Positions 1 through 8,258 of a stretch of 29,535 nt of DNA are shown here, piece by piece; position 1 is the first letter of the stretch, and the number at the start of each line of letters is the position of its first letter. Source of the stretch: Paracoccaceae bacterium (GTDB taxonomy: Bacteria > Pseudomonadota > Alphaproteobacteria > Rhodobacterales > Rhodobacteraceae). The notes beneath the pieces are model-generated. The model was not told where the DNA came from. It worked only from the letters and a program-made list of their open reading frames with translations, and did not search any database. The stretch is from NCBI GenBank assembly GCA_013214715.1, contig JABSSB010000128.1:1-29535 (forward strand), given 5' to 3'. Made by a program: the position numbers and the translations under genes.

Positions 1-29
1 TTTTCGCGGATGGCGCGGATGTCGTGCAT
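1..29 (-). CDS. serS: Serine--tRNA ligase, first nine codons only (partial)
   Basis: The minus strand has an ATG at 29 followed by codons for MHDIRAIRE, then the window ends. That opening is the usual N-terminus of alphaproteobacterial seryl-tRNA synthetase, which charges tRNA-Ser with serine in the cytoplasm. An AGGA-type ribosome binding site sits about 8 bases before the ATG. Only about nine residues are visible, so the call rests on that short match. The gene lies downstream of, and in the same direction as, the tRNA-Asn gene. Confidence 0.65.
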
Positions 30-149
30 GGGTCTTGTCCTGCTGTCGATTCGTCGCGGGCGTTATGCAACAAAGCTGCGACGCTGGGTAGTGCGATGGC
101 GCCGCGCGGCATTGAGAGATAAACATTACTGCGAACGATGCGTGTCACA

Positions 150-224
150 TGGCTCCGGCGGTAGGGATCGAACCTACGACCAATTGATTAACAGTCAACT
201 GCTCTACCGCTGAGCTACGCCGGA
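150..224 (-). tRNA. tRNA-Asn (anticodon GTT)
   Basis: The minus strand folds into a complete cloverleaf. The acceptor stem TCCGGCG pairs with CGCCGGA, the D arm begins GCTCAGCGGTAGAGC, the anticodon loop is CTGTTAA, and the T arm is GTAGG-TTCGATC-CCTAC. The discriminator G is followed by an encoded CCA at 152-150. The GTT anticodon reads asparagine codons. Seventy-five bases including CCA is the normal size. Confidence 0.97.
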
Positions 225-235
225 ACGGTTCGCAC

Positions 236-264
236 CGTATAGTCGCGGCCAAATCTGGCGACAA
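236..264 (-). promoter_or_regulatory. Sigma70-type promoter of tRNA-Asn
   Basis: Reading the minus strand, a -35 box TTGTCG (264-259) is separated by exactly 17 bases from a -10 box TATACG (241-236). The -10 box ends 11 bases before the mature 5' end of the tRNA, as expected for a short tRNA leader. The placement is convincing, but no transcription start has been measured. Confidence 0.6.
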
Positions 265-308
265 GAGCCTTTTGGGGACTTGTGGGGAAAATTTTTTTCG
301 CAGACCGG

Positions 309-1208
309 TCAAAGCAGTTCGAACAGCGCCTCTGGTCCGATATTGCCGTCCGCCGCTACCAGCTGACGCCCTGTCAGGTCCACCAGATGGGCAAAGACAT
401 TGCGCATTGCGGCCGGGATTAGGGCAGGGGGTGTGTCCGTGTAGATGCTTTGTGCCAGTGTCAAAGCCGTAGCCGGGCCGTCATGCAGCGCTGCGAGAAT
501 CTGCGCTTCTCGGCCCTTGCGATGGCTGATGAGCCAGTCCAGTCGCGCCGCTGGGTCGAGGACCGGCGCACCGTGGCCAGGGTGGAATATCTCCCAGTCA
601 CTGGCACGCAGTTTTTCGCACGAGGCCATGAAATCGGTCAGATCCCCATCCGGTGGCGACACCAGAGAGGATGCCCAGCCCATCACATGATCGGCTGTGA
701 AACAGGCCATCCCCCATCCCAAAGCGATATGATTGCCCAGATGGCCGGGCGTGTGGATGACCTCAAGCTGCCAGCCGTTGCCGCTAATGACCTCTCCATC
801 CGTCAGGCAGTGATCAGGACGAAAGCCAAGATCGATGCCTTCTCCACCGTCGTTCATCCCGTCATTTGCCAGTTGGCGCATGACCTTGGACCGCCCAGCC
901 TGTGCATCGCCAAAGGACAGAACCGGCGCACCGCAGCGTTCGGACAAGGGGCGGGCCAAAGGCGAATGGTCCAGATGGCTGTGGGTCACAATGATATGGC
1001 TGATCTGCTGATCCGGCGCGACGGCGTTTAATATGGCCTCAAGATGCTGTCTGTTGTCGGGGCCGGGATCGATCACGGCAAGCTCATGCTCGCCCAGCAG
1101 ATAGGTGTTGGTGCCCCAATAGGTCATTGGCGAGGGGTTGGGTGCAATGATGCGCCGCAGGCCGGGCTGCATGGTGTGGGGCTGACCCACGGGGGGGGAG
1201 GGCTGCAT
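309..1208 (-). CDS. MBL-fold metallo-hydrolase (LACTB2/glyoxalase II-like)
   Basis: A 299-residue soluble protein of the metallo-beta-lactamase superfamily. The zinc-binding motif THSHLDH lies at residues 75-81 (H76, H78, D80, H81). It is preceded by the strand and loop AVIDPGP near residue 45 and followed by the later ligands HTPGH and FTADH. The C-terminal part, rich in short helices, fits the LACTB2-like/winged-helix subgroup rather than true beta-lactamases. These enzymes hydrolyse thioesters, phosphodiesters or similar bonds; the substrate here cannot be told. The start at 1208 is used because homologues usually carry some residues before the core PGLRRI...NPSPMTY; M13 (1172) is an alternative. 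It is divergent from the sensor kinase at 1254 with only 45 bases between them. Confidence 0.85.
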   Translation of the reverse strand: MQPSPPVGQPHTMQPGLRRIIAPNPSPMTYWGTNTYLLGEHELAVIDPGPDNRQHLEAILNAVAPDQQISHIIVTHSHLDHSPLARPLSERCGAPVLSFGDAQAGRSKVMRQLANDGMNDGGEGIDLGFRPDHCLTDGEVISGNGWQLEVIHTPGHLGNHIALGWGMACFTADHVMGWASSLVSPPDGDLTDFMASCEKLRASDWEIFHPGHGAPVLDPAARLDWLISHRKGREAQILAALHDGPATALTLAQSIYTDTPPALIPAAMRNVFAHLVDLTGRQLVAADGNIGPEALFELL

Positions 1209-1253
1209 GGTTTGGCTCTTTCTTTAACCTGCTCTCGCACATAGGTTTAGCGC

Positions 1254-2573
1254 ATGTCGTTTCGATGGCTCAAACCCTACATGCCCCGCAGCCTTTATGG
1301 CCGCGCCGCATTGATTATCGTGCTGCCGGTGCTGACTCTGCAGATGTTGATCTCGGTTCTGTTTGCGCAGCGCCATTTCGAAGATGTCACGCTGCAGATG
1401 ACGGCGTCGCTGGAACGCGAACTGGACCTGATCGTGCGCCTCGTTGATCTGGCCAGTAACCGCGAGGCTGCCTTGCTGAGCGTGCGCCCCTTTGTCGATG
1501 CGCTTCAGCTGGACATGCGCTTTGTGACCGAAGAGGCCGTGCCGACGTCTGATGTGTTTGTCTGGTATGATTACACTGGGCGGATCATGGCGCGGGCCCT
1601 GCGCGAGAGCGTGCCGGCAACCCGCGTGGTGGACATGAGCGATGACAACAGACCCAATATCTATCTGAACACAACGCATGGCCCGTTCGAGATCACATTG
1701 GATCGCTGGCGCGTGACACCATCGACCCCGCATCAGTTTCTGGTGATCATGATCTCCTTTGGCGCGTTGATGACGGTGATTGCCTATATTTACATGCGCA
1801 ATCAATTGCGACCTGTCACGCGTCTGGCATCGGCCGCGGAAGCCTTTGGACGCGGGCGGCGGCAGCCTTACGTGCCCGGCGGCGCAATCGAAGTGCGCGC
1901 GGCAGGTCAGGCCTTTTTGGACATGCGCGCCCGCATCGAACGTCATATCGAACAACGCACCCTGATGTTGTCTGGCGTCAGCCACGACCTGCGCACGCCT
2001 TTGACCAGACTCAAGCTGGGCCTGTCGATGATCGACCCCGACGAGGCCGAGCCATTGCTGCGTGATGTGGATGAGATGCAGCACCTGCTGGATGCGTTTC
2101 TGGATTTTTCGCGGGATATGGGTGAAAGCAAACCGCAAAAGGTCGAACCGCGAACACTGGTCGCCCAGATCGTTGAGGATGCTCAGCGCGCCGGGAAATC
2201 GGTGACGCTGGTCGACAAGCGCATTGAAGGCCCGGTGATGATACGGGTGGTGCCCATCCGAAGAGCTGTCGAGAACCTGATCAACAATGCTGTGCGCTAC
2301 GGTAGTGTCGTGCGGGTCTCGGTGCGTCGAACCGAAAAATTTCTGCGTATTCGTGTGGAAGACGACGGCCCCGGTATCCCGCCCGAACAACGCGCCGAAG
2401 CGGTCAAACCCTTCGCAAGACTGGATCCGGCGCGCAACCAGAACAAGGGCAGCGGCGTTGGTCTTGGACTGGCGATCGTGGCTGATGTTGCGCGGGCACA
2501 TGGGGGCACGCTGCGGCTTGGCACGTCGAAGGATCTTGGCGGGCTGCAGGCTGATATCCTGATCGCGTTGTAA
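1254..2573 (+). CDS. EnvZ-type transmembrane sensor histidine kinase
   Basis: A 439-residue inner-membrane kinase. Transmembrane segments lie at about 17-39 and 161-180, enclosing a periplasmic sensor of roughly 120 residues. A HAMP linker follows (about 181-235), then the DHp helix with SHDLRTPL and phospho-acceptor H244. The ATPase domain has the N box (ENLINNAVRYG), G1 (EDDGPGIP) and G2 (GSGVGLGLAI). This is the architecture of EnvZ and related osmosensor-type kinases, which phosphorylate an OmpR-like regulator. No regulator gene is next to it: on one side is the hydrolase, on the other a small unrecognised ORF and an intergenic region. Its partner must be elsewhere or outside the window. 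Calling it EnvZ itself is not justified; the domain call is solid. Confidence 0.88.
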   Translation: MSFRWLKPYMPRSLYGRAALIIVLPVLTLQMLISVLFAQRHFEDVTLQMTASLERELDLIVRLVDLASNREAALLSVRPFVDALQLDMRFVTEEAVPTSDVFVWYDYTGRIMARALRESVPATRVVDMSDDNRPNIYLNTTHGPFEITLDRWRVTPSTPHQFLVIMISFGALMTVIAYIYMRNQLRPVTRLASAAEAFGRGRRQPYVPGGAIEVRAAGQAFLDMRARIERHIEQRTLMLSGVSHDLRTPLTRLKLGLSMIDPDEAEPLLRDVDEMQHLLDAFLDFSRDMGESKPQKVEPRTLVAQIVEDAQRAGKSVTLVDKRIEGPVMIRVVPIRRAVENLINNAVRYGSVVRVSVRRTEKFLRIRVEDDGPGIPPEQRAEAVKPFARLDPARNQNKGSGVGLGLAIVADVARAHGGTLRLGTSKDLGGLQADILIAL

Positions 2574-3022
2574 GACGCGACCGCTAAGGCATCGGCAATA
2601 GATCGGGCGAAGGCACCAAACCTTGTCGCGTCGGTGCGCCTGTCTCGGACGCGGCCGAATGGCTCGGCCATAGCAGGCTTGGGTCGAACCTTTTCGGTCC
2701 GGCCATCCGCGTCGGCAAAAGCGTAATCATCATAATCATCAACATCCCTGTCCCCAGGATCGCGCGGTTCAACTGTGCAGTGTTTTCCATGGTCCCCACG
2801 CCCCCCGCGTTGGAGCTCCAATTTTAACAGCCAAGACCAATTCGAGATTGCTGATATTGTGTTGTTTTTCATTTAAATTCATTGACGTGTCGATTTTTCA
2901 TCAAGCATCTCGGCTGGTCTGCCATCCGACGGCGTCATGATCGCGCGTTTTGCCGGTCATGTGTTCAGCGGATTTTAAACAATTTGGGTAACTCTGCCTC
3001 GAGGTTATGAAGGGCTGTATCC
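2574..3022. other. Intergenic region between sensor kinase and binding-protein gene
   Basis: About 450 bases. The left part may encode the small minus-strand protein described separately. The stretch 2820-2910 is clearly richer in A and T than its surroundings and is the likely promoter area for the binding protein/hybrid kinase pair. I could not fix a convincing -35/-10 pair. An AAGGG ribosome binding site lies 8-9 bases before the ATG at 3023. Confidence 0.4.
2584..2790 (-). CDS. Possible small single-span membrane protein (68 aa), unrecognised
   Basis: A minus-strand reading frame begins at ATG 2790 behind a GGGG-rich purine stretch and ends 10 bases after the kinase stop, converging with it. 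The product has a hydrophobic segment at about residues 9-26 (containing GTGMLMIMMITLLP) and a proline/serine-rich tail. A GTG nine bases upstream (2799) is an alternative start. I do not recognise a family. The membrane-like segment is the only feature that argues against a chance ORF. Confidence 0.25.
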   Translation of the reverse strand: MENTAQLNRAILGTGMLMIMMITLLPTRMAGPKRFDPSLLWPSHSAASETGAPTRQGLVPSPDLLPMP

Positions 3023-4231
3023 ATGGTTTGGAACTCCGCGCGCTGGTTATGCGCCACATTTTTCTTGGGGATGATCCCTGTTTTGGCCGCGGCCGGTCAA
3101 ACTCGGGATTTGGTCTTGTATCTTGATGCCGAGTTTCATGATCACGCACCCGCGGCACGCGCGATCGAGGTGGGCGTGAACACAGCGTTGATCGCGCTGA
3201 AGGATGATTTGCCGGACGGCGTTACTGTGCGGCTGGTGCGCAAGGATCACCGCGGCAATGTCAAACGCACGACGCGTCACCTGCGGGAGTATCTGGCGGA
3301 CCCAAACGCATTGGCGGTGATCGGTGGCCTGCATTCGCCGCCTTACCTGAAACACCGCGATTATGTGAATGAAAATCGGATCTTGCTGCTTTTGCCTTGG
3401 TCCGCGGCCGGGCCGATCACGCGCACGGACCATTCTGAAAACTGGATCTTCCGCCTATCGGTGGATGATACGAAGGCGGGCGCGCGGATCGTGTCTCATG
3501 CGCTGGACGTGAAATCCTGCGAGAATCCGGCATTGTGGCTGTGGGATAGTGGTTGGGGCCGTTCTAATGAGCAGACGATGACCGCGGCATTGGCTGAACG
3601 CGGAATATCTGAACCAAATGTCCTATATTTCTCTGGCAGCCTGGACAGCGAACAGGCCAAAGTCGAGGCGCTCCGCCTTGTCGGTTCGGGCTCCGATTGC
3701 GCGCTGCTGGTGGCGAATGCGGCCGAAGGCAGCAAATTGATCCTGGCCTTGGCCAAGTTGCATGCGTCGACCCGTGTGGTCAGCCATTGGGGCATCACCG
3801 GTGGCCTGTTTTCTGAGCTAGTCTCGGCCGAAATGCGCGAACAGGTCGGTCTTGAGGTTCTGCAGACCTGTTACAGCTTTCGCCATCAACATCCTGCGCT
3901 AGAGCTGGCGCGACAAACTTATGCGATGGAATTTGGCGCCTCAGGCCAAATCCAGGCGCCCACTGGGTTCTTTCACGGCTATGACATCGCTGCACTCTTG
4001 ATTGCGGCACTGTCGTCGGCGTCACAAGACGCCAGCATCACGGAGTTGCGGGCGCATGTGCGCGACAGGTTTGAGAACGCCCATTTGTCCGTAGATGGCT
4101 TGATGCGCCATTATGAACGACCGTTCTCGCCGTATTCCGAAGCAAATCCCGATGCGCATGAAGCCTTGGGGGCGTCGGATCTATGCGTGACGCGCTACGA
4201 TGAAGCGGGCCAACTCATACCGCCACGGTGA
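3023..4231 (+). CDS. Periplasmic binding protein, branched-chain amino acid type, probable sensor subunit
   Basis: 402 residues with an N-terminal signal peptide (hydrophobic core at about 8-22, cleavage near AAAG). The mature part follows the type I periplasmic-binding fold of the Leu/Ile/Val/amide family: a first lobe with VIGG near residue 110, a crossover, then a second lobe with VVSHWGITGG and FFHGYDIAALL. Such proteins usually deliver ligand to an ABC importer, but no permease or ATPase gene is nearby. Instead the stop codon is 3 bases before the start of a membrane hybrid kinase, so a ligand-sensing role for that kinase is the better guess (inference). The ligand cannot be predicted. 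No lipobox cysteine is visible, so it should be a free periplasmic protein. Confidence 0.75.
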   Translation: MVWNSARWLCATFFLGMIPVLAAAGQTRDLVLYLDAEFHDHAPAARAIEVGVNTALIALKDDLPDGVTVRLVRKDHRGNVKRTTRHLREYLADPNALAVIGGLHSPPYLKHRDYVNENRILLLLPWSAAGPITRTDHSENWIFRLSVDDTKAGARIVSHALDVKSCENPALWLWDSGWGRSNEQTMTAALAERGISEPNVLYFSGSLDSEQAKVEALRLVGSGSDCALLVANAAEGSKLILALAKLHASTRVVSHWGITGGLFSELVSAEMREQVGLEVLQTCYSFRHQHPALELARQTYAMEFGASGQIQAPTGFFHGYDIAALLIAALSSASQDASITELRAHVRDRFENAHLSVDGLMRHYERPFSPYSEANPDAHEALGASDLCVTRYDEAGQLIPPR

Positions 4232-4234
4232 GCC

Positions 4235-6952
4235 ATGACAGAAGCTGGTGAAGGACAAACAGCGCTTTCTGCAGGTCGGTTTTCAGGTCCCGGACGGTTT
4301 TCTGTCCTTCTCGCCGTCGGGTTTTTTGTATCCGTATTTCTTGCAGGCATTGCGGTCTGGTCGGCATCGCGCGCGCCGCTGCAACAGGCAGATACAGACC
4401 TACGAGAAATCGCGGCCCGTGCAGCGCTGGATTGGTATGATCTGCAATTGGCAGAACTGCGCCGGACAGTTAATTACGTAGCGACCCGTCCCGAAATCCA
4501 GTCTGCCGTTTTGGGCGAGACCGAGGATATGCGTGTCTCCCATGCGGTTCTGAGCTTGCCAAGTTTCAATCCGAATGTCGCTACGCTGCTGGTTTATGAC
4601 ATTCTCAATGCCGAGGTGCTGCGGCGGTCGGTAGCGCCTGTCGATTGGGACAGCCTGCCCGATCGCCTGTTGCAAGATATGGTGAACGTGCAACTGAATA
4701 GCACCCGGTCGCAAGCCCGGGTGGTCAATGCACGTGGCGGCCAGATCATGTTGCTTAGCGCGCCGATCCTGCATCGCGGCAGCCCGGAAGGTGTGGCCTT
4801 GTCGATTGCTAATCTGGCACGTTTTGAAGGTGCGGCCAATGGATTGCTGGAAATCCGTGTCCTGCGCCCGGATGAGGCGATGCTTGGTCCCGACATTCAG
4901 GTACACCACTTGCCAGACACGGGCCATGTGTTGGAAATGGCCTTTGACGGGTCTCGCTTCGACGTGACCAGACAACGCATTCTGGTGAGTTTGATCGCCA
5001 GCCTGGCCTTTGCCTTGATCCTGTCCTTTACAGGTATCGGTATTTTGGGAAATTCTCTGCTGTTGGAGCCTTACAGGCTTTTGCAATCATCCCAACACCG
5101 GCTTCGGCACAGTGAGCGGCGGGCGCGGGATCTGGCCGACATTGCCGAACTCGCCAATGATGCGATCATTGTGACCGACCCTGATCATAAGATCATATGG
5201 GTCAACACTGCCACATCGCGGTTGACAGGGTATTCCTTGGCCGAACTGCAGGGGCGAAACCCTGGCCACTTGTTGCAAGGGCCGGATACGGATCCGGTGG
5301 TCCGAGATCTCATCTCCGATGCGCTGCGCGATGGTGAGGCCATCCAAACCGAGATCCTGAATTACTCGAAATCTGGCAAGCCGTATTGGATTGATCTGGC
5401 CATTACCCCGGATATCGATGCCTTCGGCCAGATCAGGCGTTTTATTGCAATCGAACGGGATGTCACCGAGATCCGCAAGCGCGAAGCTACGCTGCGTGGC
5501 GCGATGCAACAGGCCAATTCAGCCAATGAAGCGAAATCAATGTTTCTGGCCAATATCAGCCATGAAATCCGGACACCCATGAATGGTATTCTGGGCATGG
5601 TGGATGTTCTTGAAGATACCGCGCTGACTGACGCCCAAAGAGACACGACAGGTATCATCCGCCGGTCTGCTGAGGCGCTGGTCACGATCATCAATGATAT
5701 TCTTGATTTCTCGCGCATAGAAGCCGGCAAAGCCGAACTGGACCCGACCCCTGCCGACATCGGGGCGCTGGCCGAAGAGATCCTGATGCTGATGAAATCC
5801 AGCCCCTACAGACAGGATACGCGGCTTTATCTGCATCGTAGCGAAAGCGTGCCTGACACTGTCCTGTGTGACATCTCTCGGATGCGGCAAGTCCTGTTGA
5901 ACGTGATCGGGAATGCGTTGAAGTTCACGGAGCAGGGTCATGTTTTGGTCACCCTGGATACCCGTCGCAGCGCGCGGGGTGAAGAGCTGACCATTTCAGT
6001 CCAAGACACCGGGTGCGGCATCGCTCCGGAACGACTGGATGCCGTGTTTGATGCATTTGAGCAGGCCAATAATACACTGACTCGGCGCTATCACGGAACA
6101 GGCCTGGGACTCGCGATATCGCGCAAGCTGATGCGGCTGATGCAGGGCGACATCTCGGCGACGTCCGAGGAAGGTGTTGGCTCTGTCTTCACATTGCGAC
6201 TGCCCTTCATCAGAGAGAAAGAGGATAAGGACAAAGATCCAAGCCGCCTCTCTGATCGACGTTTTTGCGCGATTTTCACCGATGAGTTGTTGGGACAGGA
6301 CGTGCGGGCACGCTGCCTGCGTCTGGGTATGACACAAGTGGATCATGCAGCAGAGGCCGACATCATACTGACCGATGATGCGGAAAAGGCGGGCGATAAG
6401 GTCCTGACCTGCCTGTCGTCCGGAGATGCCTCCAAGGGGCTTGATTTTCCAATGTCACAAACCGCTTTCGAGCGTGAATTGCTGACGCGCCTGAGCCTGG
6501 GCAGCCAAGTGGCGACGGTTGTGACAGAGCAGGCAGACAGCGTCGCAACACTAAGCGGTATGCGCATCTTACTTGCCGATGACAATGCCACGAACCGACT
6601 TGTGGTGCGCAAGCTTCTGGCGTCTCAAGATGTTGATATCGTTGAGGCGGTGGACGGGCAGGATGCCTTTGAAAAGTCGCGGGATAGCGTGTTCGACATC
6701 ATTTTGATGGATATGTCGATGCCAGTGATGAGCGGAGAGGACGCAACGCGGAAAATCCGGAGCTTTGAACGAAAAGTCGGGCGCAAACCGGTGCCCGTTA
6801 TCGCATTGACCGCCAATGCATCGACCAGAGATAAACAGCTTTGCCTTGAGGCTGGCATGGATGATTTTCTGTCCAAACCGGTGAGAAAACCTATGCTGAT
6901 GCAGGCCCTGTCTGAATGGGTCAAATCTCCTGGCCGAAAAATGGTCAGCTAG
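4235..6952 (+). CDS. Hybrid sensor histidine kinase, LOV-like PAS plus receiver
   Basis: 905 residues. TM1 lies at about 22-44, a periplasmic domain of about 200 residues follows, then TM2 at about 248-272. A PAS domain spans about 300-415, the DHp helix carries NISHEIRTPMNG with H443, and the ATPase has QVLLNVIGNALKF, QDTGCGI and GTGLGLAI. Residues about 668-755 look like a degenerate receiver. The C-terminal receiver (about 780-900) has phospho-acceptor D826 and a KPV lysine. This is BarA/LuxQ-like architecture, but no HPt domain is present, so phosphate must go to a separate HPt protein or the receiver is autoregulatory. The PAS domain resembles LOV domains yet has P343 where the flavin-reactive cysteine would be. 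It is cotranscribed with the binding protein 3 bases upstream, which probably presents ligand to its periplasmic domain (inference). Confidence 0.88.
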   Translation: MTEAGEGQTALSAGRFSGPGRFSVLLAVGFFVSVFLAGIAVWSASRAPLQQADTDLREIAARAALDWYDLQLAELRRTVNYVATRPEIQSAVLGETEDMRVSHAVLSLPSFNPNVATLLVYDILNAEVLRRSVAPVDWDSLPDRLLQDMVNVQLNSTRSQARVVNARGGQIMLLSAPILHRGSPEGVALSIANLARFEGAANGLLEIRVLRPDEAMLGPDIQVHHLPDTGHVLEMAFDGSRFDVTRQRILVSLIASLAFALILSFTGIGILGNSLLLEPYRLLQSSQHRLRHSERRARDLADIAELANDAIIVTDPDHKIIWVNTATSRLTGYSLAELQGRNPGHLLQGPDTDPVVRDLISDALRDGEAIQTEILNYSKSGKPYWIDLAITPDIDAFGQIRRFIAIERDVTEIRKREATLRGAMQQANSANEAKSMFLANISHEIRTPMNGILGMVDVLEDTALTDAQRDTTGIIRRSAEALVTIINDILDFSRIEAGKAELDPTPADIGALAEEILMLMKSSPYRQDTRLYLHRSESVPDTVLCDISRMRQVLLNVIGNALKFTEQGHVLVTLDTRRSARGEELTISVQDTGCGIAPERLDAVFDAFEQANNTLTRRYHGTGLGLAISRKLMRLMQGDISATSEEGVGSVFTLRLPFIREKEDKDKDPSRLSDRRFCAIFTDELLGQDVRARCLRLGMTQVDHAAEADIILTDDAEKAGDKVLTCLSSGDASKGLDFPMSQTAFERELLTRLSLGSQVATVVTEQADSVATLSGMRILLADDNATNRLVVRKLLASQDVDIVEAVDGQDAFEKSRDSVFDIILMDMSMPVMSGEDATRKIRSFERKVGRKPVPVIALTANASTRDKQLCLEAGMDDFLSKPVRKPMLMQALSEWVKSPGRKMVS

Positions 6953-7865
6953 GGTCGAGACCCGCTTACGTGTTCTTTGGCGAAAAACGTCAGAAGAAAA
7001 AAGTCCCGCAAATCTTTTCAGGCTGCAAGATGCGAGACAGGGCGTTTTGGGCTCATCTTCCCAAAGTCCGCAATGCCAAGCTACTCGGTATGATCAGTAT
7101 CGGTTGCAATGGCGTATGTTACGTCTTTTGCGTTTCGCGAAGACTGGCCAATCAAGACAAGTTCCGTCCTGAGATGCGTTGGAGCATTAAGCCCATTTCC
7201 CCGCGCATGGTGATGGGTCCGGTGGCCAACCGCAGCAGAGAGAAGATTGTCATGATCGAAACCGCTTTGCGCAAAGCGCGCCCTACGGAAATGAGCCTCG
7301 GCATGTAGTTATGCGGATCAGACCACAATCAGGTGATTGCGTCCTCAGATAGGGGGATTTGAATGCAAGATCGAACCCACCCAAAGCCAGGAGAAGCCAT
7401 GAAACAGGTCGGTGGACCCGCCATGGGCAATCGAAACCAGCCGCCCGCAACGGATTTAGCATTGCGCGCCACTTGTCCGGGCTAAGAAGGTGGGTGACGC
7501 CTGCTCGACCGTTATTTCAGAGGGAGATATCTGCCGTTTCCTTGCGGCGGGAATATTGCTCGACAGTTTGCCACATCGTAATCACCCGCTGGTCGACCAT
7601 GGCTAAGTTGCATACCGATATGTGGATTTTTGAAGCATAACGGAATATGCGCGCCCCTTCCGATGCGTCAGCAACGAAAGAAGGTCATTGTATTTGGTAA
7701 GCGCCAGTCAAACCTCTCAATCAGATTGGATTTTTGTTTGACAGGTGCACAGGTTGGCGGCGCGGTGGAACGTCTTGCAAAGGACGTTCGAACGCTCGTA
7801 ACGGCCATCGCTCGCGTCGCAATGGTCAATCAGGGGAGGTATTTTGACCCAAAGGTGCCGCGTAT
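6953..7865. other. Geneless stretch of about 900 bases
   Basis: No recognisable coding sequence on either strand. Several open frames exist but none has a family signature, a good ribosome binding site and sensible codon use together. A 16-base perfect palindrome lies at 7263-7278. A 50-codon minus frame (7152-7304) overlaps an open plus frame ending at 7308. The stretch separates the hybrid kinase from the next two-component cluster and may hold decayed genes or an old insertion, but no remnant can be named. Confidence 0.5.
7263..7278. repeat. 16-bp perfect palindrome
   Basis: CGCTTTGC is followed directly by its reverse complement GCAAAGCG with no spacer. A spacerless palindrome is more like a dimeric protein-binding site than an RNA hairpin. 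It lies in the geneless stretch, so no target gene is obvious. It could be chance. Confidence 0.35.
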
Positions 7866-8258
7866 TCAGCCTGCTTGGGCCCGGTCCCAAAGATGTCCCA
7901 ACTGCTCGGCCGATAGGCCATTTTTGCGCAAGACATCCAGAACGCCGGCGCGTTCTGCTTTGGCAAACATGAATGGGGTCGGCCATTCGCTGAGGATGGC
8001 AATGGCAGGACCTTTGCGGTTAGAGATTTCCAGTGCGAATTCAGCGCCCAACCCGTCCGGCAAGCTGTTGTCTAGCAAGACCAGGTTGACTTGGTTTTCC
8101 TTCAGCAGACGTCGCGCCTCCGCCAGGGTCGGGACCGATATCAGAACGGCCTTTCGCTCCGACCGGTTCCAAAGGCGGGTGATTTGCGCCCGCTCGATCG
8201 GGTTGTCTTCGACCAGCAGACAGACCGGGATGCGGCTGTGATGACCCGCGCTGCTCAT
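7866..8258 (-). CDS. Stand-alone receiver (CheY-like) protein with altered C-terminal motif
   Basis: 130 residues, one receiver domain and no output domain. The acidic pocket is E17-D18, the phospho-acceptor is D63 in LLDNSLPDG, S90 sits where the Thr/Ser switch belongs, and K112 is the conserved lysine. The usual KP after the last strand is KN here (VLRKNG), which removes the cis-proline bond typical of receivers. The start overlaps the stop of the kinase gene upstream in the ATGA manner, so the two are translationally coupled and very probably partners. Without an output domain it must act by binding another protein or by passing phosphate on. Confidence 0.85.
   Translation of the reverse strand: MSSAGHHSRIPVCLLVEDNPIERAQITRLWNRSERKAVLISVPTLAEARRLLKENQVNLVLLDNSLPDGLGAEFALEISNRKGPAIAILSEWPTPFMFAKAERAGVLDVLRKNGLSAEQLGHLWDRAQAG

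Noticed and set aside
5130..5480. Calling the hybrid kinase a LOV photoreceptor
   Set aside because: The essential cysteine is replaced by proline, so ordinary LOV photochemistry is excluded.
7152..7304. 50-codon minus-strand frame with a hydrophobic middle
   Set aside because: No ribosome site or family recognised, and an equally open frame lies on the other strand. Kept only as part of the geneless-stretch finding.
7630..8241. Plus-strand frame of about 200 codons reaching into the receiver gene
   Set aside because: Most of it is antisense to the receiver at 7866-8258, which has clear receiver motifs and is coupled to its kinase. The upstream part has no recognisable signature.
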